Assembly (NCBI GenBank): GCA_022835595.1
Contig: BQUP01000007.1
Location: forward strand, 868,001-932,000
Reading direction: 5' to 3'
DNA: 64,000 nt
DNA from: Cystobasidium ongulense
Lineage: Eukaryota > Basidiomycota > Cystobasidiomycetes > Cystobasidiales > Cystobasidiaceae
The notes beneath the pieces are model-generated. The model ran no database searches, was not told the DNA's origin, and saw only the letters and a program-made list of their open reading frames with translations. The translations under genes were made by a program, and so were the position numbers. Below are positions 20,358-33,262 of the stretch, piece by piece. Numbering within the stretch: the first letter of the stretch is position 1; each line of letters begins with the position of its first letter.

Positions 20358-23300
20358 ATGGCAGACCGTGGAGTCCGCAGGCGAGGCCGTGGATTTGGTG
20401 CAAGAGGCGGCTTCAAGCGACCGCACAACACGCACAGCGAGCAGGAGGACGACTTTGAAGGCCCCGAGATCAAGCAGCTGCGCGAGAAGCACGGTGAATC
20501 AGTCTCGCTTGTCCAGGCTGTCTTCCCTGACTGGGACGAGGTCAGCGTGCTCTATGCTCTCGGTGAAGCCGGGGGATCCGTCGAGCTGGCCATTTCTCGG
20601 ATAGTAGAGGGTGAGCGAGACCCACTCAGGCCTGAATATAGCTACAAGCAGACCCGCTGATATCCACTGTAACGCTGCATTGCTTTCGTGCCGTCTTGTC
20701 TTGCCGTCTCCCAGGTCAAGCAGAGCAATGGGGATCAGTCAAGCCAAAGAAGCAACAGCAAAAGAAGGAAGCGTCAACCGTAGAGACAGCTGCAGACGGT
20801 CAAGGGTCGTCTACAGGTGCAGCTGTACGGGGCTCATTTGGCGGCCGCGGTCGTGGTCGTGGTGGTAAGTCTCTTTGTTCAGTCTCTCGAGACTGACGCC
20901 TTTGGGTCATTCTGCCTGGAAATTTCAAGCGGGCACGCGTATTGACCTGAGCTAACCATACAATGTTTGCGTCTGCTCCCATCGTACAGAGTTCAGAGGT
21001 GGACGTGGTGGCTTCAGAGGTGCTGCAAGAGGCGGACGCGGTGGAGCCGTCGCCGGACGACAACCCTCGAACGGCCAAGTTACAGTTACGGAAGTCACAG
21101 ATGTCGCTGCCAGCGCAGACGGCACAGTCACGACTACGACCGTCACAGAAGCTGAAGGGGAGGGAATTGCCGAGGTGTCTGTCCAAGAAACATCTACAGA
21201 CGCTGAAGGAACGACAGTGCAGGTGCAAGAGTCAGTCGCTGTGGTCGAAAAGCCACAGCAGCCAACAAAGCCAACGAACGGCTGGGCACAAAAGGGCAAA
21301 GCACCTGCTTCTTCACAAGCACCACCAGCAGCAGCACCAAAACAAGTCAGCCAGCCAGCAGCTAAGCTATCATGGGCACAAATTGCGAGGTGAGTCTTCC
21401 AACCCAGACCTTCCAGCTTGTCTTACATGAAGGGTTTCGTCGACTAATTCTGCCAACGTTATTCAGACCACCACCACCCAAGGTTCAACCCGTCCCCGCA
21501 CCACAAGCTGCTCCTGTGCAGCAAGCACCGGCTCCTGTCGAGCCAGCTATCGTTGTCGCAGAAATCTCAACGGAACAGTCAGAACCAGTTATTGTCATTG
21601 CAGAGGTCGAAGCTGCCGAGCCTGAATCTGCTCAAACAGCACCTCAAGACCCATGGTCATCCACGCCAGCTGCAGCTGTTCTAGCTGGAGAGCCTCAAGA
21701 GCCAACGGAGCCCGAAGCGCTCCCCGTCGGTGAAGGCTGGGCGGATAGCATCATCGCTAAGAACGACTATGCTCAGAGCCACCAGGCCTCATCAGAACAA
21801 CAGGCTGCTCAAGAAGAACAGCACCAAAGAGCACAAGCAGCAGCTCCTCCCGCTGGCGTCAACCCTGCCGGAGCGCTCGATGTCCACACACCAGCTGCCA
21901 ACGATCTTCCATCTCAGCAACTACCTCCCCAAACCGACCGTATGGCCGCACCGCCTGGACTAAGCAAGCGCGCTTCTGCTGTCAGGGGCAAGCAAGATGC
22001 ACCAGTCGTCATGCCTGGCTCGACTCCTGATATCGAGAGAATCGGCGTTCAATTTGGAAGCTTGAACCTTTTCGGCAGTATTCCCACCGAGGCCGCTGTT
22101 GAAGAACAACAGCCTCAGCAGCAAGTACAGCAGTCGCTCTACGAAACTCCTGCTGCTCAGCAACAGCAAGAGGAGTACCAGCAACCTCCTCAGAGCCTGC
22201 AAGATCTAGATGCTCAACAAGCTCCGGCTCCTTACGATATCCAGCAACAAGCGCAAGCTCAATATTACCAGAGCCAAGCTCAGAAGCAAGCGCCTCAATA
22301 TGGCGGCGTCTTCGACAGAGTCGGCTCTCAGCAACAACAGCAGCATTATCAACAACCTCAGCAGCAACAGCAGGCACCTGCCTCTGCATACTCGAGCAGA
22401 TACCAACCTTTCGGCCAGTCTGCTCAGCAACATCAGCCACAAGCGCAAGATCCTTTCGCGTCTGTAACATCGCCTTACCTACAGAACTCTGCTCGAGCTG
22501 GATCGGCACAACAGCAGTCTAGTTTACCTTCGTTAGCTGGCGCCGACTCAATCTCGCCTTACTACTCCTCGCAACAAGCTCAGAACCTACAAACACACCA
22601 GGGTACTCAGACTCAGGCTCAGCAACCTGCGTTATCTCCCGTTCCGAACGCTCGAGAGTCTGCAGGCTCAGTGCCTCCTCAGCAGTCTGCTTATGGCGGT
22701 TTCACCTCGGCTATTGGACAAGCTACTCAAGGTCAGCAGCCTCAACAGCCGCAGCAGGGATACCCCAGCGATTACTCCAGCTACTATGGCATGCAGGACC
22801 CGACCAGAAATCTTGTAGGTGGTGTTCGTTTCAATCGATTGACTGTACGGCGTGCTAAATTGTTCTATCTCGAATACAGCAAAGCTACTATGGCCAGAGC
22901 GAACAACCTGCTCAGCAACAGCAATACCGACCATCAGCTACTGATGATTTGACCGCTAAACTTGGTGCCAGCTCTACTACCGCTGCACCTGGTCTCGCCG
23001 CCCAGCAGCAACAGCAACTGGGACAGCAACAGCAGCACTATAACCCAAACATGATGGGAGGTTACAACTACCCATACTACCCTTATGGCGGCTATGGCAA
23101 TCCAAGCTACGGTAACCCCAATTACCCAGCCTATCCTTCTCATCAAGCTCCTTACAACTATGGTGCTTACGGTGGCCAGAATCGCAATGCCTATCAAGGT
23201 GGTGCAGGTGCCAATCACTCTCAACAGAACTCTACTGGTGCATCCAGCAATTCGTACAGCCGGACTTCTGGTCTCACTGGCTACGTAAACAATGCTGCCA

Positions 23301-23503
23301 GTGGTCTGACTGGAAACGCCGGTGCTCCTCACGCTAGCGGCTTCGGGTCTAACGCATACGGTAGCTTCGACACATCTTCTCGAGGCTTGTCTCAGGGCGG
23401 CAGCGCTCAGTCCGGTGTCCAAGGCTTGGCTCAAGGACAGCAAGACCGAAGTGGATCGAACAGCGATGCTTTCGCCGACCCTCGTTACTCTTCCAACTAT
23501 TAA
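20358..23503 (+). CDS. DEF1: Def1-like CUE-domain, glutamine-rich protein (RNA polymerase II degradation factor)
   Basis: Five exons (20358-20610, 20715-20864, 20990-21389, 21467-22814, 22880-23503) give 924 residues. After a basic start (RRRGRGFGARGGFKRP), residues about 36-84 form a CUE-type ubiquitin-binding helix bundle: IKQLREKHGESVSLVQAVFP, DWDEVSVLYALGEAGGSVEL and AISRIVEG. RGG-type repeats follow (FRGGRGGFRGAARGGRGG), then an SWAQIAR/PPPPK linker. About 500 residues are dominated by Gln, Ala, Ser, Pro and Tyr and end in a Tyr/Gly-rich region. This is the layout of Def1, which links the ubiquitin ligase machinery to stalled RNA polymerase II. The RGG repeats are an extra feature that may bind RNA. 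The long polyQ track is coding, not a separate repeat element. Confidence 0.82.
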
Positions 23504-23938
23504 GCTAGTCGATTCTCGAGGTTGACTCCAGTGACTCGTCGCTTTCTATCGATCTACTCAAGTAATTATTGAATTTGGCAAACAGCAAAATCCTCAACTT
23601 ATGTGTCGCCCCTCCCCAAATCACCCCAATCGTGATAAACATTCTTTTTTGGTCTCTTTTTATTCCCCTTCTCTTCACAAAATGTATGATTAAGCGAAAT
23701 GAGACAAAATCGAACACAACGTTTAACAGGATTTCGCTATTCAAAGCACTACGAGCAGTGGCTTTGAGTCATGGTTGACAACTGACAGGGTAGCCAATGT
23801 TGAGCAGGGGCTACGTTGCATAGTACAAAACTCTCTATATTTTCGTTGGTGACTGGCCAAATCTAGGTATCTAACATATTCTATTGCTACAGCCAGAGCA
23901 CGCTGAGGCTACGGAATGCATTCCCCTTTCTTCTTCTA
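23504..23938. other. Convergent 3' spacer
   Basis: 435 bp between converging genes, AT-rich around 23560-23720. No exon is supported. Confidence 0.6.
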
Positions 23939-26154
23939 TTAAAATCTAGTAATATCTCGGCCAAACATCCAGTTCAACATCCAGTAAAAGGGTACTGTGA
24001 TCCTATTCCTCCACGATAACTGCATTGAGAAGTATGCGGAACGCCACAAAATCTGCGTATTACGAAGTGAAGTCAAGTTAGTGGACATTTCAAAGTATGA
24101 CAGCATTTGATGGACGTACGAAAGCTGCAGTCCCACTCGCGCTACCCCCACCTCCAGTCGAGCGGTCATATAATGCTTTCCAATCACCGAGGTATGCTAG
24201 ACTTCCTTGATTTTTCCATTTGAATTCTTGATCTGGTGGTGTCTTGCCTTTTGCCAATTTATTCAGCACGTCAATGACAAAATCTGCTTTTTGCGATGCG
24301 ACCTGGGCAGTAGCTGGTAGGATTGGCCCATCCTTGACCATGGCGCAATCTCCTATAGCCCAAACATCTTGCATAGGTTTGCCTTCTGCATCTAAGAGGT
24401 GGAGAGTGCCATCGGTGAGAATGGCTTTGTTCGTTTTGGACACTTTCTCTAGCTTCTGAATGAGCGGATTCAGTGCCAATCCCGTTGACCATACAACTAG
24501 GCCAGCAGGAACTAAACATCATATATCAATGAGTAAGTATAGGTGTCATAAGCGGTTCGGCTGTAGCTGCTTACCTTCTCCTTCTTCCTTGATGATCAGC
24601 TTAGTCTGTGACAGGCCGTTAATTAGCTACATTAGCTACCGCGTAAGTAACGCGCGTCGGAAGTGCATACCGCTTCGACCTTTTCGACATGATGGCCTTT
24701 CTTGAGTGTGATGCCCTCTCTTTGAAAACGCTTGGATGCGTACTCTTGTAGTCCCTCATCGAAACCACCGAGGATATGTTGACTGACTGAAAGATATGAA
24801 GCGAGGAATTAGGGCTATAGTTAGTCGATGCGCAAGTGGCCTTTGCGTACCTTCGTAGACAGATATAGAGGCTAGCTTATGAATTCTTGGATAATAGCGG
24901 GGCATATCCGTAGATAGCAGATCTGCCAGGGAGGTACACATGAGCTCGGTGATTGCTCAGGCGTTCGAGCAGTATCCTTCTGGCGTGGTCAAGGAACTAT
25001 GTTTTGTAATGACGCCGCGAAGCCGTCGACGCGAGCATGATGCATGTGCTAATGGATCTTGCGGCATCAAAACAGGGCATAGGCATTTGACGGTCTTCCA
25101 GACGCGTCTGCAACTATCTTTGGTATGGACATTTGAGCTCACCATGTAGTTCGGCCGCGAATTCGATTCCCGTTGGTCCACCCCCTACGATGGCAAAATG
25201 TAGTAACGCTCTCCGTTCTGTATCTGTCAGGTTCGGCGATGCAGCTTGTTCGAAACGTTCAATTATACGCATTCGTATCCGCCTAGCGTCACTGACATCC
25301 TTGAGGAAGGTAGCATGCTCTTTCACACGGGGTACACCGAAAGTCTGAGCATATGCTCCCACTGCGAGTACTATCCTGTGGGGTGAGTGGTGGGAGATGT
25401 ACCTTAGTCCGTTTGGATAGGTTGCGCATACAAGTCATAATTACTCACTTGTCAAACTTGACATGGAATTTATCACGGGCATCAGCATCAATACTAAACG
25501 GTGACCTGGTAGCCGTTGTCTATCCAGGTCAGATGGGGTCAGCAAGATATCGCACAGTCGCGCGGTGGCTGAATTCTAAATCGTGCGCACGCATAGTATT
25601 TGTTTCTTGTCAAAGTCGATGTCATCTGCCCATGCTTCGTGATAAGTTATTTGCTTGGCGTATTTGCGCACTCCTTCCACGGCGCATCGGAATTCGAGTG
25701 TACCGACTGCAGAGTGAGGCGCTTTGATATCAGCTATGCACCTTGCTACCCAGCGAACGACGCCAGACGACTCACCTGCAGCGCCGGCAAGCAAGGGCGT
25801 GAAGTTGAAATGGCCAACAGGGGATATCAGGGTGACGTCGTAGCGTCGCTTGTCCACTTCCTGGAGGCCTGGCCGCATGAATTGGATTCATTCAGTACGA
25901 CCTTCCACATTTTGCTGCAATACCGCAAACTGCCTACATTTATACCCTGCCCAGCCCGTCCCGAGTATAGCTGAGGAGTAGTATTAGGACGTACACCGTA
26001 CTCTAAGTGGTATAAAGCCTTGTCTCCACTTACCAAGCTTCTCCTTCGACAGCACAGTGGCGTGAGAGAATGCGCGACTCTTCTGGGTGATGCACCGACA
26101 GCTGGGAGCGAGCAGACGAGGCCGCATGCTGGATGAGGAAGCCAATCTAGCCAT
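23939..26154 (-). CDS. NDE1: Alternative (type II) NADH:ubiquinone oxidoreductase, mitochondrial
   Basis: Eleven exons splice in phase to 463 residues: 26034-26154, 25938-25970, 25776-25868, 25591-25706, 25449-25519, 25143-25375, 24851-24922, 24671-24786, 24575-24605, 24120-24511 and 23939-24052. The first exon is a basic, Ser-rich mitochondrial presequence. ILGTGWAGYKCLQ is the FAD-binding Rossmann motif, and FAIVGGGPTGIEFAAEL is the NADH-binding one. VW(S)TGLALNPL and VWAIGDCAMV complete the NDH-2 signatures. The C-terminal WRNRITVPFYWMLNWMFGRD is the amphipathic membrane-anchoring end. This single-subunit enzyme passes electrons from NADH to ubiquinone without pumping protons. Internal (NDI) or external (NDE) orientation cannot be decided from sequence. 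An in-frame upstream ATG at 26247 would extend the presequence. Confidence 0.93.
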
Positions 26155-26889
26155 AACTATGACTCGAGGTCTTTGCTGGCTTGCACACAAGGAAGACGAC
26201 TGCGAAAGTCGCACTGCTTCGAGCTCGTGCAATTTATCTACTCTCATGACATCAGGCAGATTTAAACGCGCAGATCAGTGCATGCATCCACGCCGTACGG
26301 TGGAAAGGCTCTCTCCTAAGCCATTGTAGAAGTAGACATTCACGCAGTGAGCTGTAGATGTAAACAAGTCTTCGCCTTTCGGGAACTGCTACCTACCATG
26401 CAGCCAGGATGATCGCGTTCCGACAAGACTGGAAGTGCAAATTTAGCGGCATAAGTTACGGCAACCCGAAAGCCACCCACTTGACAGCTCCGTAAAGATC
26501 CGGACCTGTACGTGTCGGACAATCCGTTCACGAAGCGTGCACCGGCTCGGATGTGATTCTCTTGGCTTTACCACAAGCTAGACCAAAAAGAATTGGCGCA
26601 GTTGAGCATTTCTAGAAATTCTAGTACGTACGGGCAAGTCGGCGGAAGACCAACTGATCAAAATTCAGCTGATCAGATTAGGACTGGCGGGGTGGGAAGA
26701 GAAAGCCTAAAAACTCTGCTGCAACAGGTGCTCCGCTCGTCAGACGCCTTTCTTGCCGCAGTGGAATCTTCCGCTTTCTTCCATTACTTTTTATCAAACT
26801 CGTCCTTCTTTCTCTGTCCTTGATCTTCCACCATCCACCTTTGACCTTTGGCATTTCCGCTAGCACACCCTGCTCATCTCATCGCAAGC
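26155..26889. other. Divergent intergenic region
   Basis: 735 bp between the NADH dehydrogenase and the siderophore transporter. Two CTGATCA elements stand 12 bases apart (about 26651-26673). They are not good GATA-factor sites, but they are a repeated palindromic core in the promoter of an iron transporter. No exon is supported. Confidence 0.45.
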
Positions 26890-29569
26890 ATGGCTACTCT
26901 GCGCGACGGTCACGCAGTCCATCTCCTCGACAAGACTTCGCCAGGTGTCAGGCGTATTCAAGCTATCGCCTCGTGCTTCACGACCTGGCACAGATGGGTT
27001 CTTTTCATCAGTATCTTCCTTGTGAGTCCCCGTAGTATAAGCTCTGGTCTCCCTTTCAACGACTGACACATTGACGTCCGGTCAGGTCGCCTATGCTTAT
27101 GGGTAAAGTCTCCTATAACTCTCTAGAGGTTGAAACTCCAGCTGAATTGCCCTATCTCCAGTCTCGATGGCACAGTGCGTTACACTTACCAAGGTAAAAT
27201 ACACGCTATATCCTATCCTGTACTATGACTCACCAGTGCTCTTGACGCAGGTTACGCCACGGCTGGTTTCGGGCAGCATAGCATGCTCGGCACAGTCAGC
27301 ACTATCCGTTCAATTGTCGCGTGTGCCATCCAACCGGCCTATGCCAAAGTCTCGGACGTTTTTGGGCGAATAACCATTTTAATCTTTTGCACCGTTCTTT
27401 ACGTTATTGGTAAGCTTTGCCAACCAGTCTGTTACAAAGGTTCGATACTGATATTTTATGTCATTGCAGGGACGATCGTCGAAGCTACCTCTCATAGCGT
27501 AGCTGGATTCGCAGGAGGTGCCATCTTGTATCAATTCGGCTATACTGGTATCATCCTGCTGGTAGAAATCCTCATCGCCGATACTACCACCTTGAGGAAT
27601 CGATTGTTCTTCTCCTACGTTCCGGCACTTCGTGAGTTTGACCCAGCTCCTGATCCCCTCGAGGGTGCTGGCGCATAAGATACCGACACCTTCCTCCACG
27701 TCTAGCTTTCTTAATCAATGCCTGGGTAGGAGGGTAAGTCGTGTTATGTTCAATCTGTAGTATCGAGAGGATTGTTTGCTGATGATAATAATGTATCTTG
27801 CAGAAATGTCACCAGTTCCACTCTAGAGACCACTACATGGCAATGGGGTATAGGTGAGTACGCCAGGAAGGTTATAGAGCACTGAGGGAGACGCTCACGT
27901 AATAATTTCCTTTCAAGGAATGTGGGCAATCATTTTCCCCGTCTGTACCGTTCCTCTCTTCTTCTCGTTACTGCACGCCGAGCGTAGAGCGAAGAAACAA
28001 GGTCTTCTCGAAGGAATTCCTTCGCCGTTCAAGGCATTCGGAAACAAGCAACAGATGATGGAACTCTTCTGGCAGATCGATCTCGTTGGTCTGATACTGC
28101 TCGCGGCCACTATGACCTTGATTCTTCTTCCGTTTACTCTGTACGCTGGGTTCAACTTGGAGAACTCTGACGCTACGACTGATGTCGTGGTCCTTGCCTC
28201 TAAAACAGTGCGGGAGGTGTGACCTCACAATGGAAGTCAGCGAAGATTATCTCCATGTTGGTCATTGGCTTTGTCGTCGCTCTTCCAGCTTTCATCTACT
28301 GGGAAAAGAAAGTCGCAAGACATCCTCTCATTCCCTTCCATCTACTTAGAGAGAGGACAATCCTTGCTGGTCTCACAATGGCAGTTATGCTGAACTGCTC
28401 CTGGTATCTTCAAGGAGATTATCTTTGTTCGTCATCCTCTTCCTGCTATTTTATATAATATTCTCTTCTTGACGCGTTGCTTTCATTTCAGATGCAATCC
28501 TTTATGTCGCTTTTGATCAATCTGTCCTTTCCGCTACTCGTATTAGCAGCGTGTACAGCTTCACTTCTGTATGCGTTGGTCTTACGCTGGGTCTCGTGGT
28601 ACGCTATTTCCGTCGACTCAAGTGGTTTATCGTGGCCGGTACATGTCTATACATGGTCGCTTTCGGAATGCTCATTCAATATCGAGGCGGAACTGGAGCG
28701 GCCAATGTTTCAGGTATGATTGGAGGGCAATTTATGCTAGGATTTGCAGGTGGCATGTTCCCCTATCCTACAGTAAGTCCCTTAGATCCTGTGTTCCAGA
28801 GTCGAACTAGGCTGAGCGATACATTACGTGTTTAGCAAGCTCTGGTACAAGCAGCAACAAGTCACGAGCAGGTTGCGATCGTAGGTTGCTTTCATCACAA
28901 ACCTGTTTGATGCCCATTGCTCATGCGCGATACTTGTCGTTGGCTTTATTTGGGAACGAAAAGATCACGTAAGTTCTGGTTGTAGAGTGTATCCACAGTC
29001 TGCATAGCTCACCGTTATGCGTCATCTCTCATCATCCCTAGTGCCCTATATTTGTCCATTTATAACGTTGGCTCGGCTCGTAGGTTTCTCCTCTAAATAC
29101 CAGATTACAAGCACGCCAACTAAACGTGACTTTCGTGGTCTATTCCAGTCGGCTTGACAATAAGTACCGCAATTTGGACAAATCAAATGCTTCCCAAAAT
29201 CTCAGATGCGCTCGCCCCTATCAATGCCACTCTGGCTCTTGATGTTTACGCCGATCCATACACTTTTGCGGATTCCTACCCGGTAGGGACACCTGAAAGA
29301 GATGCCGTCATTCACGCGTATCAGAATGTTCAGAAGCTACTCACAATCACCGGTATCTGCCTCGTATGTCTACTTCGCTGCACTACCTGTTTGAGAGGGT
29401 AGCATCACTGACGCCTCTCCCGCAGTCTTCGATCCTTATTGTCGCTTCTCTCTGCCTACGTGACTACTACCTGCCGGATACCCAATCTCGACCTGAGGCA
29501 GAAGAAGAATATGCCCATCGCGACGATGAGAGCGTTATTGACGGCAAGAAAGAGCCTGTCAGTCCGTAA
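26890..29569 (+). CDS. Siderophore iron transporter (MFS, ARN/Mir family)
   Basis: Fifteen exons splice in phase to 582 residues: 26890-27021, 27086-27102, 27162-27193, 27251-27409, 27470-27631, 27706-27733, 27804-27853, 27918-28140, 28209-28426, 28492-28772, 28836-28880, 28964-28968, 29042-29079, 29149-29363 and 29426-29569. The order of helices and the motifs [28 protein letters not shown] (MFS motif A region), [25 protein letters not shown] and [23 protein letters not shown] are typical of 14-helix siderophore:H+ symporters. The protein should import ferric hydroxamate siderophores at the plasma or endosomal membrane. No siderophore synthetase is in the window. Exon 12 is only 5 nt. Confidence 0.92.
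28964..28968 (+). other. 5-nt microexon (ATCAC) in the siderophore transporter
   Basis: The exon sits between GT-AG introns 28881-28963 (83 nt) and 28969-29041 (73 nt). Including it gives [19 protein letters not shown], matching the conserved VA(V/I)(V/I)TALYLxIYN helix of the family. No other combination of nearby splice sites that I found keeps both frame and motif. Confidence 0.6.
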
Positions 29570-30120
29570 GGGCATGACTGGCTTCCGGCTTCCACCTTGG
29601 AAAGACTTGGTCGTTGCTGTCGCTGTCGAATTGAAGCAAAGGACAAAAAGCATATCCCAGTCATATTGATCTTCATCATTTGATTGACATTAGACAAGCT
29701 TTCTTGAATGCCGCATGGATTTTAGATGCTCCTTTTGTTGATTTGGCAGACTAGATGCTCCTGTTTTTCGAATTGTCCACCGTAATGCAATGAAGTTTTG
29801 GTCCATGTTTACTCTTCATGTGTCTTTAACTCCACGCAAATGCCTTGCACAAGTCATTTCAATGAGTTGGAACAAAGCAGAACTCGAGCTTGAAGGAAAC
29901 GGTTCCTCCACCCGTTTTCAACGGCAAGCGAGCCGAGGACCGCCGTCGCTTTATCTGATTTGATAAAGGGTGCTTCTTTCGCCTTGCCTTTCCAGCAACT
30001 CACACCCGTCACACTGTGGATGGCCGGCCTGCCAGTCGTTATCCTTCCACTAACTACAACTCCGACCTCGTTTCTCCAAATATTTCAGGTGGCGTCTCTT
30101 CTGCGACAACACGGACAAGC
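29570..30120. other. Intergenic region
   Basis: 551 bp between two plus-strand transporter genes. It may include an untranslated leader; the frame is open from 30016 but has no ATG before 30121. Confidence 0.5.
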
Positions 30121-32505
30121 ATGGCCACGGAGAGCACGCCGCTGCTGGGAGTGTCTGATCTAGAGCGAAATGACTTTTCAGCCAGGCGACAGTCGCTCAA
30201 CGCCATCGCTGGTGGTCGCCAGAGCGAGTTTGGCGGTCCGAACAAGGGCTTGGACGAATTCAGAGCCACAGTTGCGCGCAACAGGCTGCTCTCGCGCTCT
30301 GAGCAGAGGCAGGACATCACAGAGCAGGTCAGGAAGATCATCCACGACGAGCCTGGCCTGGTAGCTCCTGCACAACGGCTGGATGTCACGACGAGCGTGC
30401 GAGAGGTCGGCATACTCGTAGCTTGGGTTGGTTTGCATATCATGATAATACTCTGCGATCACCCATGCAGGCCAAAATGCTGACAGCTGGTCCCTACGCC
30501 CTACAGTCCACCCCTCAGATCATCATCGGATTCTGCAGATACTCTATCGTGGGCGCGAACATCTTCTCACTGGGCAAACTTGGTGAGTTTGCTTTAGCCT
30601 TTTTGTCCAAGTTTGCCACCAGAATATAGAAGAGCTGACATGCTTCTTATCAAACGTTATCGCCGGCGTTCGCTACTCTCTGCTATCTTCCACCCATCAC
30701 CAACAGGCACGAAAGAGCTTGCTGCAGCCAACTTGGGCTTCCTCTCGAGCAATGTCGCAGGATACTCCATTATCATCGGACTGTAGGTGACCTCCATAGT
30801 GCATTCATTCGAAGATATGACCTTCTACTGAGCTTTACCGTACTATTGTCTACCCTCCCTCTTCACAGCGTCAGTGCCCTTGACACTCTCGCCAATCAAG
30901 CAGGCAAATCAGCAAGCCCAAAACTGGCTTCCTTATACGCCATGCGAACATTTATCGTCTGTATGATGTTCATGCCGTTCATCTTCCTATTCATGTGGAA
31001 TGCGGAGCCCTTCTTCAAGCTGGTCCTACATTCTTCGTCTGGCGGTGACGCCCAAGAGATTTTTCGACTCGCTTCGAACTACCTCAAGATCATGTCGCTT
31101 GCTATGCCTGCTGTCGCAGCGTATGAATGCTTGAGACGATACCTTCAAAGCTGCGGAAAGATGGTCGGACCAGCAATTGCCTTTGGCTTTGCTGCCTTTA
31201 TCTCAATATTCCTGAATTGGCTATTGGTGCATGGTCCCAAGCCATATCGGATAGGATTTCTAGGTGCTCCACTCGCTACCGTCTTAGCATATAATTTCGT
31301 AAGCGCTGTCGCTAGCTTCTTGTTATCTCAGCTAATCTAACATTACTTTCAGCTTCTGGTCTTCATGTCAATATATGCATACTTTGCGAGTCCCAAAGGC
31401 TCATGGGCAGGATTCACCAAAGAAATGTTCCGAGATTTGAAGATTGTCGCAGTTTTTGGTGTCGCAGGCGTAGCATCAACATGTTCCGAATGGTATGCAT
31501 TCGAGTTGATAGGATTCGCTGCTGCACTGTTCTCACCAGCTACACAAGCTGCAACTGCTATTTACTCTACCACTATCTCCATCTTTTACCAAATACCCCT
31601 TGGCTTGGGAACGGCGGGTGCTATCAGAGTGGGGAACTTGCTGGGGAGAGGTTTACCGCACAAAGCCCAAAGTACAGCGATATGGTATGTGATTTTTCCA
31701 TCCTGTCCTGCACGATCACTGTCGCAAGCAGGGCTAACATTGAACCCGTCACCACACAGCGGACAAATCTTGACACTAGCTGTAATGATCGTCAGCGCAA
31801 TTTTGTTGGTACTCTTCAAGAGTCAGTTTGGCCGCTTGTACTCGGACGATCCTGAAGTACTTGCTATAGTTCGAGACAATGTAAGCATTACTCTTGACAA
31901 GGTCCAACTCGCTCAAATTTGACTTGACATCTACTCACGGCAGGTCGTTCTCTTGGCTACTATCGTTGCCTTTGATGGCATTCAAGTAGGAAGCACCGAG
32001 GCTATTAGCTTGACTAGCCCTTCCCTGAGACACATTCTTCACGCAGGGCATCAACAGCGGCATTTTACGAGGTGCAGGTTTGCCCACTGCAGCAGCGCGC
32101 ATCAACCTGATGGCTTACTGGCTCTTTGGGTTGCCAGTGGTAGGCTCCGTCTTAAATTGTATCTTTTTCCGCCGGTAGACAGCTAACCCAACTCTACATT
32201 AGGGCGCCGTCGCGACATGGAAGCTCAAAAGCATTGGAGGACTCTATACTGGTCTTACAGCAGCTGTAGTGCTTGCCACAGGATGGATGTGCATCTTGAT
32301 TTGGCGAAACCACTGGGACGCTAGAGCAGCCGAAGCGATGGCGCGGATCAGTATACAAGATAGCGATGCGAAAGTGGCTCATACCCCCCCAAATGAGCGA
32401 GATGGTATGTATGAAGGAGGTCTGATTGAAGAGGAAGACGAAGAAGCGATAGAAGATGAAATGGCGGAACCGGTCACTGGAACGTCAGGCAAGACTCTTG
32501 TCTAG
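30121..32505 (+). CDS. MATE-family drug/metabolite:cation antiporter
   Basis: Nine exons (30121-30426, 30471-30582, 30707-30782, 30869-31298, 31353-31684, 31760-31880, 31944-31985, 32047-32139, 32203-32505) give 604 residues in phase. After a polar N-terminal tail of about 100 residues come the MATE signatures: SALDTLANQAGKS, SLAMPAVAAYECLRRYLQS, GFLGAPLATVLAYN, TAGAIRVGNLLGRG and INSGILRGAGLP. Twelve membrane helices are expected. Such proteins export toxic organic cations or metabolites using a proton or sodium gradient. The C-terminus ends in a highly acidic tail (EEEDEEAIEDEMAEP). The start MATESTPLLG is typical of fungal members. Exon 2's donor (GTTGGT) is weak but is the only choice that keeps the frame. 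Confidence 0.92.
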
Positions 32506-33262
32506 GTGTCTGTCAAGGAGATTTTCTTTCACGTCGGCAGGTGGATTTATCAAGCGGGTAGTAATCGTTATCGCAAGCATATTAGCAGCATTTGTTAATA
32601 ATCAGCAATCAAGTCGCTTATAAATTCTCAGTTTACTGCATACAATGTGATGAGATTTGGTAGTTGCCACTTCACAGGCTTAAATACAGCTACAGTCCAT
32701 CCACCATTTTGTGCAGCTTGTGCTTTTAGCGACTGATCCCTGGTCTAGCCAACACCGTCAAGTACACGCCTGCAGCAAAACAGCACAGCACGCGGTCCGG
32801 CACCAATTCGCAGCAATGCCGAATGCTCGTCGGCGACGCCATCAGTACCACTTTGCAAGCTGACCTCACCTTGAGGGAGCCTCATAACCGTGGGAGCAGT
32901 AGGACCAACGGGAAGAACATCAACACTCGGCTTGTATGTCAACTGGCAGATACACATGACTGCAGAAATCTACAAACCCCTCGACAGCGCCCAGCGCGCG
33001 GTCAGCAGACGGCTGACTGGCGAGGAAGCAGGAGCTCGGCGATGCGTGCTATGTTTTGCGATGCATACTGACAAGGCATAGTGCAACCAGCAGCATGTCT
33101 CAAGATCGCCAGCCTCTGCGCTTGTTGTCTCCGTACCAATCCATTTCACCTGCAGAAGCATCAATATTCAAATTACAACGCAAACCTCTCTCTCGAGCTC
33201 ACAGCTCAACACATCACCAGACAAGAAGCATTAACATCCAGCTACCAGCGGTAAATCCAGTC
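32506..33262. other. Intergenic region with a possible small unresolved gene
   Basis: Between the MATE gene and the secreted protein gene. The plus-strand frame 32893-33081 reads VGAVGPTGRTSTLGLYVNWQ and continues IHMTAEIYKPLDSAQRAVS. This looks more protein-like than chance, but I find no start exon that splices to it in phase. The opposite strand (32745-32957) is also open, so the call stays unresolved. Confidence 0.3.

Noticed and set aside
21800-23250. CAG/CAA-rich stretch resembling a microsatellite
   Set aside because: It is the glutamine-rich coding region of the Def1-like gene; CAG and CAA are mixed and the frame is kept.
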